A stretch of 12,107 nt of DNA from an uncultured Oscillospiraceae bacterium (lineage in GTDB: Bacteria > Bacillota > Clostridia > Oscillospirales > Acutalibacteraceae), in NCBI GenBank assembly GCA_902461995.1, contig CABQAA010000032.1, forward strand, positions 1 through 12,107. The letters run 5' to 3'. Positions 1-6,909 of this stretch are shown one piece after another. The notes beneath the pieces are model-generated. The model was given only the letters and a program-made list of their open reading frames with translations, searched no databases and had not been told where the DNA came from. The stretch's first letter is position 1; each line of letters starts with the position of its first letter. A program made the position numbers and the translations under genes.

Positions 1-474
1 CTGCCCGCCCTCTCGGACGGCGCCTTCGACCTGGTTTACACGTCGGAAGAGGTCCACGTCTGGATCTCCGACCTGCCCGCCATGTATCGCCACATTTTCC
101 GTGTTCTGAAGCCAGGCGGCGTCTATGTCAATTACGAGATTCACCCGTTTGGCCGTCCGTTTGGTTTCAGCGACGGCCGGCCGCATCGCGGTGCAAAAGC
201 CCTATGAACAAACCGCCCCTCCTCCGACGGGTCGACATACACCTGGCGGCTGCAGGACATCTTGAATGCCGCGGCGGGTTCGGGGCTGGTGCCCCGCCGT
301 CTCGAAGAGATGCATGATGACCCCGTCACCGGCCACTTCTGGTTCTATGAAACGCAGCGTGTCGGGATGACGCAGGAGGAAATCGACGCCTACTACGACT
401 GGACGCGCAACTCCCTCGCTGCCCTGCCGCAGTGCTTCACCTTCCGCGCGGATAGTTCAGATACAAATCGTTGA
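1..474 (+). pseudogene. Class I SAM-dependent methyltransferase, C-terminal part, double frameshift
   Basis: This is the C-terminal portion of a small-molecule-type class I methyltransferase; the N-terminal SAM-binding motif lies left of the window. Frame 1 reads FDLVYTSEEVHVW, then the motif-III-like stretch FRVLKPGGVYVNYEIHPFG, which is typical of the family. The frame then hits a TGA at 205-207. The expected continuation (GRIAVQKPYEQT) is in frame 2 at about 179-217, and the protein returns to frame 1 at about 226 with SDGSTYTWRLQDILN through to the TGA at 472-474. So one base appears gained in the GGCCGGCCG stretch near 174-183 and one lost in the C-rich stretch near 216-226. Both sites are low-complexity, so a consensus error is as possible as true decay. 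The last 70 codons (ALPQCFTF ending) match the family's usual C-terminus. The substrate cannot be told. Confidence 0.72.
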
Positions 475-595
475 ATTTAGGCTTCATATTCCAATTTGTT
501 GATTTTTTCGACATGAAATTCTCTCATCGTCTGCTTCAAAAGCCGCATGGCGGGGCTTTGCACGAACGATTCGACCGATGAATCCCATGGACGGC

Positions 596-632
596 AAACA
601 CCGCCCACGCTGTCGCGCAAGCGGTGTTTTTT
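596..632 (+). terminator. Hairpin terminator between methyltransferase and ridA
   Basis: AAACACCGC (596-604) pairs perfectly with GCGGTGTTT (621-629), and the T run continues to 632. The T tract lies on the plus-strand side, so it best fits the end of the methyltransferase transcript. It also sits 20 bases past the ridA stop and may serve the convergent ilvA-ridA transcript. Confidence 0.65.
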
Positions 633-652
633 CGGTTGGATGGGGAATTTCG

Positions 653-1024
653 TCACACCTCGGCGATAAGTTCGACCTCGACGAGGACATTTTTCGGCAG
701 CTGCTTCGCCGCGACACAGGAGCGGGCCGGCCGGCCGGTGAAATACCGCTCGTAGATCGCGTTAAACGCGGCAAAGTCGCCCATGTCGGCGAGGAAGCAG
801 GTGGTTTTGACCACCCGGCCGAACGACGTGCCCGCCGCTTCCAGAAGCGCGCCGAGGTTCTGCATCACCTGTTCGGTCTGGCCCTCGATGGTGTCCGCTT
901 CCACCGCGCCCGTGGCGGGGTTGATCGCGATCTGGCCCGAGGTGAAGAGCAGCCCCCCGGTGATCATGGCCTGGGAATAGGGCCCGATCGCTTCGGGCGC
1001 CTTGTCTGTGTGAAGTACCTGCAT
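653..1024 (-). CDS. ridA: RidA family reactive enamine/imine deaminase
   Basis: A 123-residue RidA/YjgF/UK114-family protein, the usual length. The family hydrolyses 2-aminoacrylate and related enamine/imine intermediates released by PLP dehydratases, in the cytosol and as a trimer. The sequence carries the family landmarks: AIGPYSQA with Tyr17, the FTSGQIA strand, the NL..LL helix, and PARSCVAAKQLPKN with Arg101 and Cys103, followed by VEVELIA. Arg101 corresponds to the catalytic arginine (Arg105 in E. coli RidA). The start at 1024 is preceded by AAGGAGGAAG at a normal distance. A longer upstream reading would run back into ilvA without family similarity. The gene starts 23 bases after the ilvA stop on the same strand, so it is in the ilvA operon and would quench the product of its neighbour. 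The identification is firm. Confidence 0.95.
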   Translation of the reverse strand: MQVLHTDKAPEAIGPYSQAMITGGLLFTSGQIAINPATGAVEADTIEGQTEQVMQNLGALLEAAGTSFGRVVKTTCFLADMGDFAAFNAIYERYFTGRPARSCVAAKQLPKNVLVEVELIAEV

Positions 1025-1047
1025 GGCTTCTTCCTCCTTCTTCTGTA

Positions 1048-2250
1048 TCAAGACCGGGTCGCGAGCTTGTAGCCGGCGGCGGTCAGTGCCTGTTTGATTT
1101 CCTCCACGTGGGCGTGATCCCGCGTTTCCAGCACCAGACGCAGGAAACACGCGTTGATGTCCATATCGAGATCGGCCCGATCGTGATAGACGGCCACGAC
1201 GTTGCCGCCCAGATCCGCGACGATCTTGGAGACGCCGCTGAGCTGCCCCGGCTTATCGGACAGCTCGACGATGATATCCGCCGACCGGCCGGATTTGAGC
1301 AGGCCCCGGCTGATGACACGGGAGAGAATGGTCACGTCGATGTTGCCGCCCGAAAGCAGGCAGACCACATTTTTGCCCTCGACCGGAATTTTGTCGAACA
1401 GCACGGCGGCGACCGAAACCGCGCCCGCCCCTTCCGCGATCAGCTTCTGCTGCTCGATCAGGGTGAGAATGGCGGTGGAGATCTCGTCGTCGGTCACGGT
1501 GACGATCTCGTCCACGTATTTCCGACAAAGCTCAAAGGTCAGGTCGCCCGGGGTTTTCACCGCGATGCCGTCCGCGATGGTGGCCACGCCGTCGAGCGTC
1601 TCCTTCTTTCCGTCCCGCACGGCGTTGAACATGGACGGAGCGCCCGCCGCCTGCACGCCGTAGACCTTGCAGTGGGGGTTTAAGGACTTGATGGCGAAGG
1701 CCACGCCCGAAATCAGGCCGCCGCCGCCGACCGGCACCACCACCGCGTCGATGTCGGGCAGCTGTTCGAGCAGCTCAAGGCCGATGGTCCCCTGTCCGGC
1801 GATGACATTCTCGTCGTCAAAGGGATGGATGAATGTGTAGTGCTTTTCGTCCCGCAGTTCGAGAGCCCGCTGGTACGCGTCGTCGTACACACCCGGGACC
1901 AGTTCGACATGGGCGCCGTATTTTTTCGTCGCCTCCACCTTGGAGATCGGGGCGCCGTCCGGCAGGCAAATGACCGACTTGATGCCGTTTTTCGTCGCCG
2001 CGAGCGCCACGCCCTGCGCGTGGTTGCCCGCCGAACAGGCGACGACACCGTGGGCCTTCTCCTCGTCGGAGAGTTGGGAAATCTTATAATACGCGCCCCG
2101 CACTTTAAAAGACCCCGTCACCTGCAGATTCTCGGTTTTCAGATACACCTTGCAGTCGTGCCGGATGTTCGGCGCCTGAATCAGGTCGGTGGAGCGGATG
2201 ACGTTTTTGAGAACGAACGACGCGTGATAGACTTTGTCCAGCGTGAGCAT
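1048..2250 (-). CDS. ilvA: Threonine ammonia-lyase with C-terminal ACT domain
   Basis: A 400-residue PLP fold-type II enzyme that converts L-threonine to 2-oxobutyrate and ammonia, the first step towards isoleucine. The PLP lysine is Lys49 in TGSFKVRGA, the substrate loop is CSAGNHAQG (72-80), and the phosphate-binding glycine loop is PVGGGGLISG (173-182). Residues about 326-400 form one ACT domain (IIVELSDKPGQL...), a ligand-sensing module. This is the shorter single-ACT architecture found in many Clostridia, unlike the ~510-residue E. coli IlvA. The start at 2250 (MLTLDKVYHA) is preceded by ACGGGGGAT; the in-frame ATG further upstream lies inside the T-box terminator and is rejected. The Ile-type T-box leader upstream supports a biosynthetic ilvA role over a purely catabolic tdcB role. 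ridA follows after 23 bases. Confidence 0.95.
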   Translation of the reverse strand: MLTLDKVYHASFVLKNVIRSTDLIQAPNIRHDCKVYLKTENLQVTGSFKVRGAYYKISQLSDEEKAHGVVACSAGNHAQGVALAATKNGIKSVICLPDGAPISKVEATKKYGAHVELVPGVYDDAYQRALELRDEKHYTFIHPFDDENVIAGQGTIGLELLEQLPDIDAVVVPVGGGGLISGVAFAIKSLNPHCKVYGVQAAGAPSMFNAVRDGKKETLDGVATIADGIAVKTPGDLTFELCRKYVDEIVTVTDDEISTAILTLIEQQKLIAEGAGAVSVAAVLFDKIPVEGKNVVCLLSGGNIDVTILSRVISRGLLKSGRSADIIVELSDKPGQLSGVSKIVADLGGNVVAVYHDRADLDMDINACFLRLVLETRDHAHVEEIKQALTAAGYKLATRS

Positions 2251-2267
2251 GGAGATCCCCCGTTTCG

Positions 2268-2549
2268 ATAAAAAATAAAGCTTCCGTCCCTGTATAGAGA
2301 CGAAAGCCGGCTTTCGTGGTACCACTCTAATGCGGCCGCCAAGGCGGCCCTCGTTCCCCGTCCTCCCTTTTGTGCAAAGGGAAACGCGGTCTCCGATAAC
2401 GGGGAGAAACCGTACCCACTTACTATGTTTCAGCGGTCTGCTCAGGGGTGATACCCAACGCGGTGTTCCTGCCGTCTCGCACCAGCCGGCGGCTCTCTGA
2501 AAGGACGGAACCGATGGACTTCCCCGTCATCGCCTTTGCCTGTATATAG
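2268..2549 (-). promoter_or_regulatory. T-box riboswitch, isoleucine specifier, upstream of ilvA-ridA
   Basis: Read on the minus strand, the leader has the parts of a tRNA-sensing T-box. A GATGA-type Stem I base lies near 2530. The distal loop AGAGAGCCGCC falls at about 2488-2498. A specifier loop GGGTATCACC places ATC (Ile) at 2452-2450, followed by the usual A. The T-box core AGAGTGGTACCACG is at 2328-2315, where TGGT can pair with the ACCA end of an uncharged tRNA with discriminator A. A 10-bp terminator stem with two G-U pairs (2306-2281) is followed by CTTTATTTTTT. Uncharged tRNA-Ile should stabilise the antiterminator and switch on ilvA-ridA when isoleucine is low. The exact 5' end is inferred from the promoter. 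Confidence 0.93.
2281..2306 (-). terminator. T-box leader intrinsic terminator
   Basis: CTTTCGTCTC (2306-2297) pairs with GGGACGGAAG (2290-2281) around the loop TATACA, with two G-U pairs. A T-rich run to about 2268 follows on the minus strand. It overlaps the 3' side of the T-box core region, as expected for a conditional terminator ahead of ilvA. Confidence 0.85.
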
Positions 2550-2554
2550 TATGG

Positions 2555-2583
2555 AGCATACGCCTTTTTTTTTCTTTTGTCAA
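2555..2583 (-). promoter_or_regulatory. Sigma-A promoter of the ilvA-ridA unit
   Basis: A perfect -35 TTGACA (2583-2578), a 17-base A-rich spacer (2577-2561) and a -10 TATGCT (2560-2555) put the transcript start near 2548, just ahead of T-box Stem I. It lies back-to-back with the promoter of the gene at 2663. Confidence 0.75.
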
Positions 2584-2604
2584 GAGGAATATGGGATGCC
2601 GTGG

Positions 2605-2633
2605 TTGCGTATGGCCCCATACCGTTGTAAAAT
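2605..2633 (+). promoter_or_regulatory. Promoter of the orphan gene at 2663
   Basis: TTGCGT (2605-2610), a 17-base spacer and TAAAAT (2628-2633) match a sigma-A promoter, strong in the -10 and weak in the -35. It is divergent from the ilvA promoter, with the two -35 boxes about 20 bases apart. Confidence 0.5.
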
Positions 2634-2662
2634 AAGCGGGAGGGCATTTGGAGGGAAAACGA

Positions 2663-3094
2663 ATGGAGAAATTGTATGCGGAATACCTTTTATGGTTGCA
2701 TGGCTTCTATTCAGGCGAAAGATACGAAACCCTGCTCGATGCGTGCTTTTTAAACAGCTCTGAGGATATTCTGTTGGATTTAGAAATGTGCTCATCCCCC
2801 ATGCGAGATGCGAGAGGACGTTTTCTGCGCTATTGGAGCTATGAATGTCCGATCTTCGATGCCGATACATTTGGAAAAAGCCTGTTTGCCGGATTAAAAA
2901 CCGTTTACGAGGCTGGTGCCTTTTGTATAGAAGACTTCGGCAGGCGCTGCTATCAGCTGTGGAAGGATATCCCGGACAGCCTGAACCAAACGGAACCTTT
3001 TTTCATATTGTGTTATGCTGACGATTGCTTGTCATGGGGGGATGAAGCGCAGACACGGAATTTGTACGAACAAGCCTTTTCTTTTTATGAATGA
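2663..3094 (+). CDS. Hypothetical protein, 143 residues, AT-richer than its surroundings
   Basis: I do not recognise a family. The predicted protein is an acidic, soluble 143-residue polypeptide beginning MEKLYAEYLLWLHGFY, rich in Tyr, Phe and Cys, with no signal peptide or membrane segment. It looks helical, with an N-terminal repeat-like YxGERYETLLDACF segment and a C-terminal RNLYEQAFSFYE helix. The start at 2663 is chosen because GGAGGG lies 7 bases upstream; a TTG five codons earlier overlaps that ribosome site. The gene has its own promoter and a downstream hairpin, so it looks monocistronic. Its coding sequence uses many more A/T-ending codons than ilvA, polA or the gat genes, which suggests recent acquisition. 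Size, acidity and solitary setting would suit an orphan immunity-type protein, but that is only a guess. Confidence 0.75.
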   Translation: MEKLYAEYLLWLHGFYSGERYETLLDACFLNSSEDILLDLEMCSSPMRDARGRFLRYWSYECPIFDADTFGKSLFAGLKTVYEAGAFCIEDFGRRCYQLWKDIPDSLNQTEPFFILCYADDCLSWGDEAQTRNLYEQAFSFYE

Positions 3095-3111
3095 ATCCCG
3101 CCCCGTTCCCA

Positions 3112-3144
3112 AAGTCGGCCGCCATTAGAAATGGCGGCCGACTT
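3112..3144 (+). terminator. Strong hairpin, probable bidirectional terminator
   Basis: A perfect 14-bp stem, AAGTCGGCCGCCAT (3112-3125) against ATGGCGGCCGACTT (3131-3144), encloses the loop TAGAA. It sits 17 bases after the orphan gene and 45 bases beyond the stop of the convergent 63-residue gene. The T tracts on both sides are short, so termination is inferred from position and stem strength. Confidence 0.65.
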
Positions 3145-3189
3145 ATTCAATATGGAAATAACCGGCCGATAACAAGAGCAGGCTGGCCT

Positions 3190-3381
3190 TCAGGGTATGT
3201 ACCGGTCGCGGTAGGCATCGTCCTGGGGGATCCATTTCGGGCAGGCATCCTCCGGACGGCAATGCCGGATGCGGGGCGGATGGACACAGTGGCCGTAACC
3301 GATCGGCCGGAATTCGAAGCTCCAAATATAATGCCGCCGGTAGTAGCCGCAGTTCAGACAGACGTGTTGGCTGGTTTCCAT
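3190..3381 (-). CDS. Small Cys-rich protein, possible zinc-binding
   Basis: A 63-residue protein with five cysteines: Cys8 and Cys11 in a CLNC pair, then Cys32 in GYGHCVHPP, Cys41, and Cys47 in DACPKW. The spacing and aromatic content (CGYYRRHYIW) resemble a family of short uncharacterised clostridial proteins with CxxC...GHC...C patterns, probably structural zinc binders. No catalytic motif is visible. The start at 3381 is chosen because GAGGTG lies six bases upstream. The ATG two codons earlier overlaps that ribosome site, and a longer reading to 3462 would place the promoter inside the coding sequence. The gene is convergent with the orphan gene at 2663 and stands alone. The open frame and signals make it believable; the function is unknown. 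Confidence 0.72.
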   Translation of the reverse strand: METSQHVCLNCGYYRRHYIWSFEFRPIGYGHCVHPPRIRHCRPEDACPKWIPQDDAYRDRYIP

Positions 3382-3411
3382 TTTCATCACCTCAGACTTA
3401 TTTTCAAGCAA

Positions 3412-3420
3412 AGTATAGCA
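3412..3420 (-). promoter_or_regulatory. Extended -10 promoter for the Cys-rich gene
   Basis: TGCTATACT read on the minus strand (3420-3412) is an extended -10 element (TGn followed by TATACT). No good -35 lies 17 bases upstream, as is normal for this promoter class. The start codon is about 30 bases downstream. Confidence 0.6.
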
Positions 3421-3444
3421 GATTCGATCGGCGATATTGAATTT

Positions 3445-3461
3445 TGACACAATTTGTGACA
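3445..3461. promoter_or_regulatory. Near-palindrome upstream of the Cys-rich gene promoter
   Basis: TGACACAATTTGTGACA is a 17-base inverted repeat with one mismatched pair around a central T. It lies about 27 bases upstream of the extended -10. It could be an activator site or chance; no regulator is suggested by the sequence. Confidence 0.25.
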
Positions 3462-3507
3462 TAGAAATCTAGGGAGCCAATCACATAAGACAGGAATTTT
3501 CTTCATA

Positions 3508-3577
3508 TGGTGGAAACCGACCCAATCCCCGGACCGCAGCCCTGCTTGTATGGGTGGTTAAGGTGATACGGCTGCCG
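3508..3577 (+). repeat. Dispersed repeat, copy A
   Basis: The left end of the hairpin-rich element. It ends in AGGTGATACGGCTGCCG (3561-3577), which recurs exactly at 9401-9417, and it shares CCGCAGCCCT with copy B. In one frame it reads like PGPQPCLYG, which resembles the PGPQPFLYG reading of copy B; this reflects the repeat, not a gene. Confidence 0.65.
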
Positions 3578-4036
3578 CCGGTTTTCATCAAGAGAAAACC
3601 GGCAAATTATTCGCGTCTTTGCCTCCTTTCTCCGCGCAGAGAAAGGAGGTGCCGAAGGCATATGTGCCTTTGCGCGGCCATGAGCGAATAAAAACCCACT
3701 ATCATTCTATCGTGTTTTTTTAGTAGTCATGGGTGATCGCAAGGTTTGGCCTGATGGCCACCCCCTTTCTTTACGCAAAGAAGGCCGGGTCGGACGCGGA
3801 CGGTATCGTCACATTCATTCCCCGGCCCCCGCAAATGCCTCCGCATTTGCCCGGGGCTGATAAAAAAAATAGGGAAAAGAAGCGTCAGGGGGCTCCCCCT
3901 GAACCCCACTCTGCCCCGGATTATTTCAGCTTTAGCTGAAATGAACGGTGACCGGCCAGGAGTCTGGCAATAAAAGATTCGCTTAGTGGCCGGCCTAGAT
4001 TTCTTTTTAGGAAAACCAGCGACGACCAGACTTGTC

Positions 4037-4090
4037 TGAACCAACCCATATAAGAAGGGCTGCGGCCCAGGGGATGGGGTGGTCTCCATT
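4037..4090 (-). repeat. Dispersed repeat, copy B (inverted)
   Basis: Reverse complement of the copy A type: ATGG, then ATCCCCTGGGCCGCAGCCCT, then ATATGGGTTGGTTCAG on the minus strand. It shares GGGCCG and GGTTCAG with copy C and CCGCAGCCCT with copy A, so the three are diverged members of one family. Confidence 0.6.
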
Positions 4091-4108
4091 TTACATCCAT
4101 CTCATACA

Positions 4109-4144
4109 AACAGCGGCCGCGCTTTGCAAGGCGCGGCCGCTGTT
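4109..4144 (-). terminator. Hairpin after polA
   Basis: A perfect 14-bp stem, AACAGCGGCCGCGC (4109-4122) against GCGCGGCCGCTGTT (4131-4144), begins 18 bases past the polA stop. The minus-strand tail TTTGTATG is only weakly T-rich, but position and stem strength support a terminator. Confidence 0.65.
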
Positions 4145-4162
4145 CGGTCTTCACTATGACGA

Positions 4163-6766
4163 TCATCCCTTGGCATCGTACCAGGTTTTGCCCGTGTTCA
4201 CGTCCACCGACAGGGGCACGGCCAGCGCGGCCGCTCCCTCCATCTCCTCTTTGAGCAGGGCCGCGGCCCGCCCCGCCTCTTCCTCCGGCGCCTCGACGAT
4301 CAATTCGTCGTGTACCTGCAGAATCAGCCGGGCCTGCAGCCCCTCCTCGGCGAGACGCCGGTGGACCCGCACCATAGCAACCTTGATGATATCCGCCGCC
4401 GTGCCCTGAATGGGCATGTTCCGCGCCACCCGTTCCCCGAAGGACCGGGTGACGCCGTTGGTGGCCCGCAGCTCGGGCAGCGGACGCCGCCGGCCGTACA
4501 GGGTTTTTGCATAGCCGCAGTCCTTGGCCTCCTCGATCAGCCGGTCCATAAACCCGGCCACCGCCCCGTAGTGGCGGAGATATTCCTCGATGTAGGTCTT
4601 GGCCTCGGCATAGCTGACATGGATATCCTGGGAAAGGGAATGGGCGCCGATGCCGTAGACGATCCCGAAATTGACCGCTTTCGCGTGGGAACGCATCAGC
4701 GGCGTCACCATCTCCTCGGGAACACCGAACACCTGGGACGCGGTGATGCGGTGGATATCGGCGCCGGTCTTAAACGCCTCGATCATGGTCGGATCGCCCG
4801 CCATGTGGGCGAGCACCCGCAGCTCGATCTGGGAATAGTCCGCGTCGCAGAGCACCCAGCCCTCCCTGGCCCGGAAAAAGCGGCGCAGCTCCCGCCCCAG
4901 CTCCTGCCGGACGGGAATATTCTGCAGATTGGGCTCGGTCGAGGATATCCGCCCGGTGCGGGTTTCGGTCTGGTTAAAGGACGAGTGAATCCGCCCGTCC
5001 GGGGCGATCACCTTGAGCAGACCGTCGCAGTAGGTGGATTTGAGCTTGGACAGGGTGCGGTAATCGAGCAGCATTTCCACCGCCGGATGGGCGTCCCGCA
5101 GGCTTTCGAGCACCTCGGCGCTGGTGGAATAGCCGGTTTTGGTCTTTTTCTTGGCCGGCAGGCCGAGATCCTCGAACAGCGCGACGGCGAGCTGCTTGGG
5201 GGAATTGAGATTGAATGCATACCCCACCGCTTCGGTGATCCGGGCCTGGATATCGGTGATCCGATCCTCGAGCAGGGCCCCGAAATCCGCGATGCCCTTT
5301 CCGTCCACCTCGAACCCGAGCACCTCCATGTCCGCCAGGACACCCGCCAGCGGGACTTCCATCTCCCGCAGCAGATTCCCCATCTCCCGTTCTCCGAGCT
5401 CCTGCTCGAAGCGGTCGGCCACCGCGGACAGGACGGCCGCTTCGGCCGGAATCCCCTCCGCCGCGGGCGTGGTCACCTCATATTCTTGGGCTAGCCGCGT
5501 CAGCTCGTACCCCGACGCCAGGGGATTGAGCAGATATCCTGCGAGCATCGTGTCCATAGAGACCGGCTCGAGGACCGTCCCGTCCGCCCGGTCCTCCCGC
5601 AGCAGGGTGATCAGTTTTTTGACGTCGTGGGTGCGTTTTTCAACTGTTTTCTCCCGCAAAATCGACAGAAACGGGCCGTATTCCGCCTCATTCCGGCCGA
5701 CATACGCCGCCGTCCGTCCGGCTTCGGAGGCGGTTATCCCCCAAAATCCGCACAATTTCCCTTCTTCCACGTCCGGAAGCAGGTCCAGCCGACGAGTCGC
5801 CCGGACCACCTCAAGCAGCGCCGCCGCCGTTACGCGGGAGAGCGCCGCCGGCTCCCCTCGGGCGGTATCAGAGTCGAGCTCCGGCATGGGCAGAGGATCG
5901 TTTAGCTCCATTTTCTCCATGAGCTTGAAAAATTCCAGCCGCGCCATCAAACGGGACAGCGCCTCCCGCTGTACGGCCCGGACGACATAGGCGTCCATAG
6001 CAGTCTCCACGGGTGCCTCGCAGCAAATCGTGCCGAGTTCCCGGCTGAGATACGCGCTGTCCCGGCCCGCCGCCAGCTTGCTGCGCACCCCGTCCCGGAT
6101 ATCCGGGGAATCGAGATGGGCGTACAGCTCATCCAGGGAATGGAATCGGTGGAGCAGATCCAGCGCCGTTTTCTCGCCCACCCCCGGCACCCCCGGGATG
6201 TTGTCGCTCGCGTCCCCCATAAGAGCCTTGAGGTCGATGAGCTGCGCGGGGCGCAGCCCGTATTTTTCTTCAATGGCCGGGATATCGTAGGCGGTGGTAT
6301 CGGGCCGGCCCATTTTGGTGGCCGCGAGCAGCACCGTCACCTTCTCCCCCACCAGCTGAAGCGCGTCCCGGTCTCCGGTAGCGATGAAGCAGTCCCCGCC
6401 CTGCCGGACGGCCGCGGCCGACAGGGTGCCGAGAATGTCGTCAGCCTCGTAGCCGTCCTTCTCCACGACGGTGCAGCCCATGAGGGTGAGCAGATCCTTG
6501 ATGACGGGCAGCTGTTCGGCAAGCTCCTCCGGCATGCCCTTCCGCCCGGCCTTATAGGCCGCATACTGCTGATGGCGGAAGGTGGGTGCCTTCCGGTCAA
6601 ACGCAATGGCGATGCGGTCGGGCGCGGTCTGATCCCTCAGCTTCTGAAAAATGTTGAGAAATCCCACCAGGGCGTTGGTATAGTGCCCATCCTTGGTGGT
6701 GAGCAGTTTGATGCCGTAAAACGCCCGGTTTAAGATGCTGTTGCCGTCGAGAACCAGTAAACGCAT
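4163..6766 (-). CDS. polA: DNA polymerase I
   Basis: An 867-residue family A polymerase for repair synthesis and Okazaki fragment processing. Residues 1-290 form the 5'-3' exonuclease: Asp7 in VLDGNS, EADD (107-110), TGDRD (130-134) and GDASDNIPGVPGVGEKT (184-200). The middle domain (about 310-480) has the exonuclease fold but has lost the DxE motif (it reads LDLLPDVEEGK), so 3'-5' proofreading should be absent, as in many Firmicutes. The polymerase domain has motif A DYSQIELR (Asp643), motif B RSHAKAVNFGIVYG (Lys696) and motif C VHDE (Asp820). The start at 6766 (MRLLVLDGN) follows GGAAGGCGGA; an in-frame ATG 12 codons upstream lacks family similarity. The frame is intact throughout. The 143-base gap to the preceding gene may hold its promoter, but I see no convincing one. 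Confidence 0.97.
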   Translation of the reverse strand: MRLLVLDGNSILNRAFYGIKLLTTKDGHYTNALVGFLNIFQKLRDQTAPDRIAIAFDRKAPTFRHQQYAAYKAGRKGMPEELAEQLPVIKDLLTLMGCTVVEKDGYEADDILGTLSAAAVRQGGDCFIATGDRDALQLVGEKVTVLLAATKMGRPDTTAYDIPAIEEKYGLRPAQLIDLKALMGDASDNIPGVPGVGEKTALDLLHRFHSLDELYAHLDSPDIRDGVRSKLAAGRDSAYLSRELGTICCEAPVETAMDAYVVRAVQREALSRLMARLEFFKLMEKMELNDPLPMPELDSDTARGEPAALSRVTAAALLEVVRATRRLDLLPDVEEGKLCGFWGITASEAGRTAAYVGRNEAEYGPFLSILREKTVEKRTHDVKKLITLLREDRADGTVLEPVSMDTMLAGYLLNPLASGYELTRLAQEYEVTTPAAEGIPAEAAVLSAVADRFEQELGEREMGNLLREMEVPLAGVLADMEVLGFEVDGKGIADFGALLEDRITDIQARITEAVGYAFNLNSPKQLAVALFEDLGLPAKKKTKTGYSTSAEVLESLRDAHPAVEMLLDYRTLSKLKSTYCDGLLKVIAPDGRIHSSFNQTETRTGRISSTEPNLQNIPVRQELGRELRRFFRAREGWVLCDADYSQIELRVLAHMAGDPTMIEAFKTGADIHRITASQVFGVPEEMVTPLMRSHAKAVNFGIVYGIGAHSLSQDIHVSYAEAKTYIEEYLRHYGAVAGFMDRLIEEAKDCGYAKTLYGRRRPLPELRATNGVTRSFGERVARNMPIQGTAADIIKVAMVRVHRRLAEEGLQARLILQVHDELIVEAPEEEAGRAAALLKEEMEGAAALAVPLSVDVNTGKTWYDAKG

Positions 6767-6909
6767 AGTCTGTCCGCCTTCCGTTGGGCCGCCGGCCCGC
6801 ATATCTCATAATAGACGCCGCCGCAGGGGAAACGCCGGTCGATATCGGCCATCTCCCCGTGGAGGCGTTCCCGCTTCCAGCAATCTTGAACTTGACCGGA
6901 TCGCGCGGC

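Larger units (their letters stand above)
3505..4093. repeat. Hairpin-rich intergenic element with inverted, diverged ends
   Basis: About 590 bases without a credible gene. The left end (about 3508-3562) and the reverse complement of the right end (about 4037-4090) align with most positions identical, sharing CCGCAGCCCT, ATGGGT and GGTT blocks. Between them is a series of perfect or near-perfect hairpins: 3577-3603 (10 bp), 3622-3649 (11 bp), 3655-3670 (6 bp), 3766-3785 (8 bp with one G-T pair), 3831-3850 (8 bp) and 3923-3942 (8 bp). A third copy of the end sequence lies at 9362-9425. Open frames across it, including a 120-codon one on the minus strand, are fragmentary and show no domain. It looks like a dispersed non-coding repeat or a non-autonomous mobile element; no transposase is present. 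Confidence 0.6.

Noticed and set aside
539..560. Second hairpin between the methyltransferase and ridA
   Set aside because: AAAGCC and GGCTTT can pair, but no T tract follows and the better terminator is at 596-632.
3727..4089. Minus-strand 120-codon frame inside the hairpin-rich element
   Set aside because: Its N-terminus (PGPQPFLYG) is only a translation of the repeat, which copy A also yields. No ribosome site or domain is seen, and it crosses several perfect hairpins.
4310..5494. Long open frame antisense to polA (394 codons, plus strand)
   Set aside because: It is the shadow of a GC-rich gene. The minus-strand frame carries every polymerase motif, while the plus-strand product has no domain and no ribosome site.
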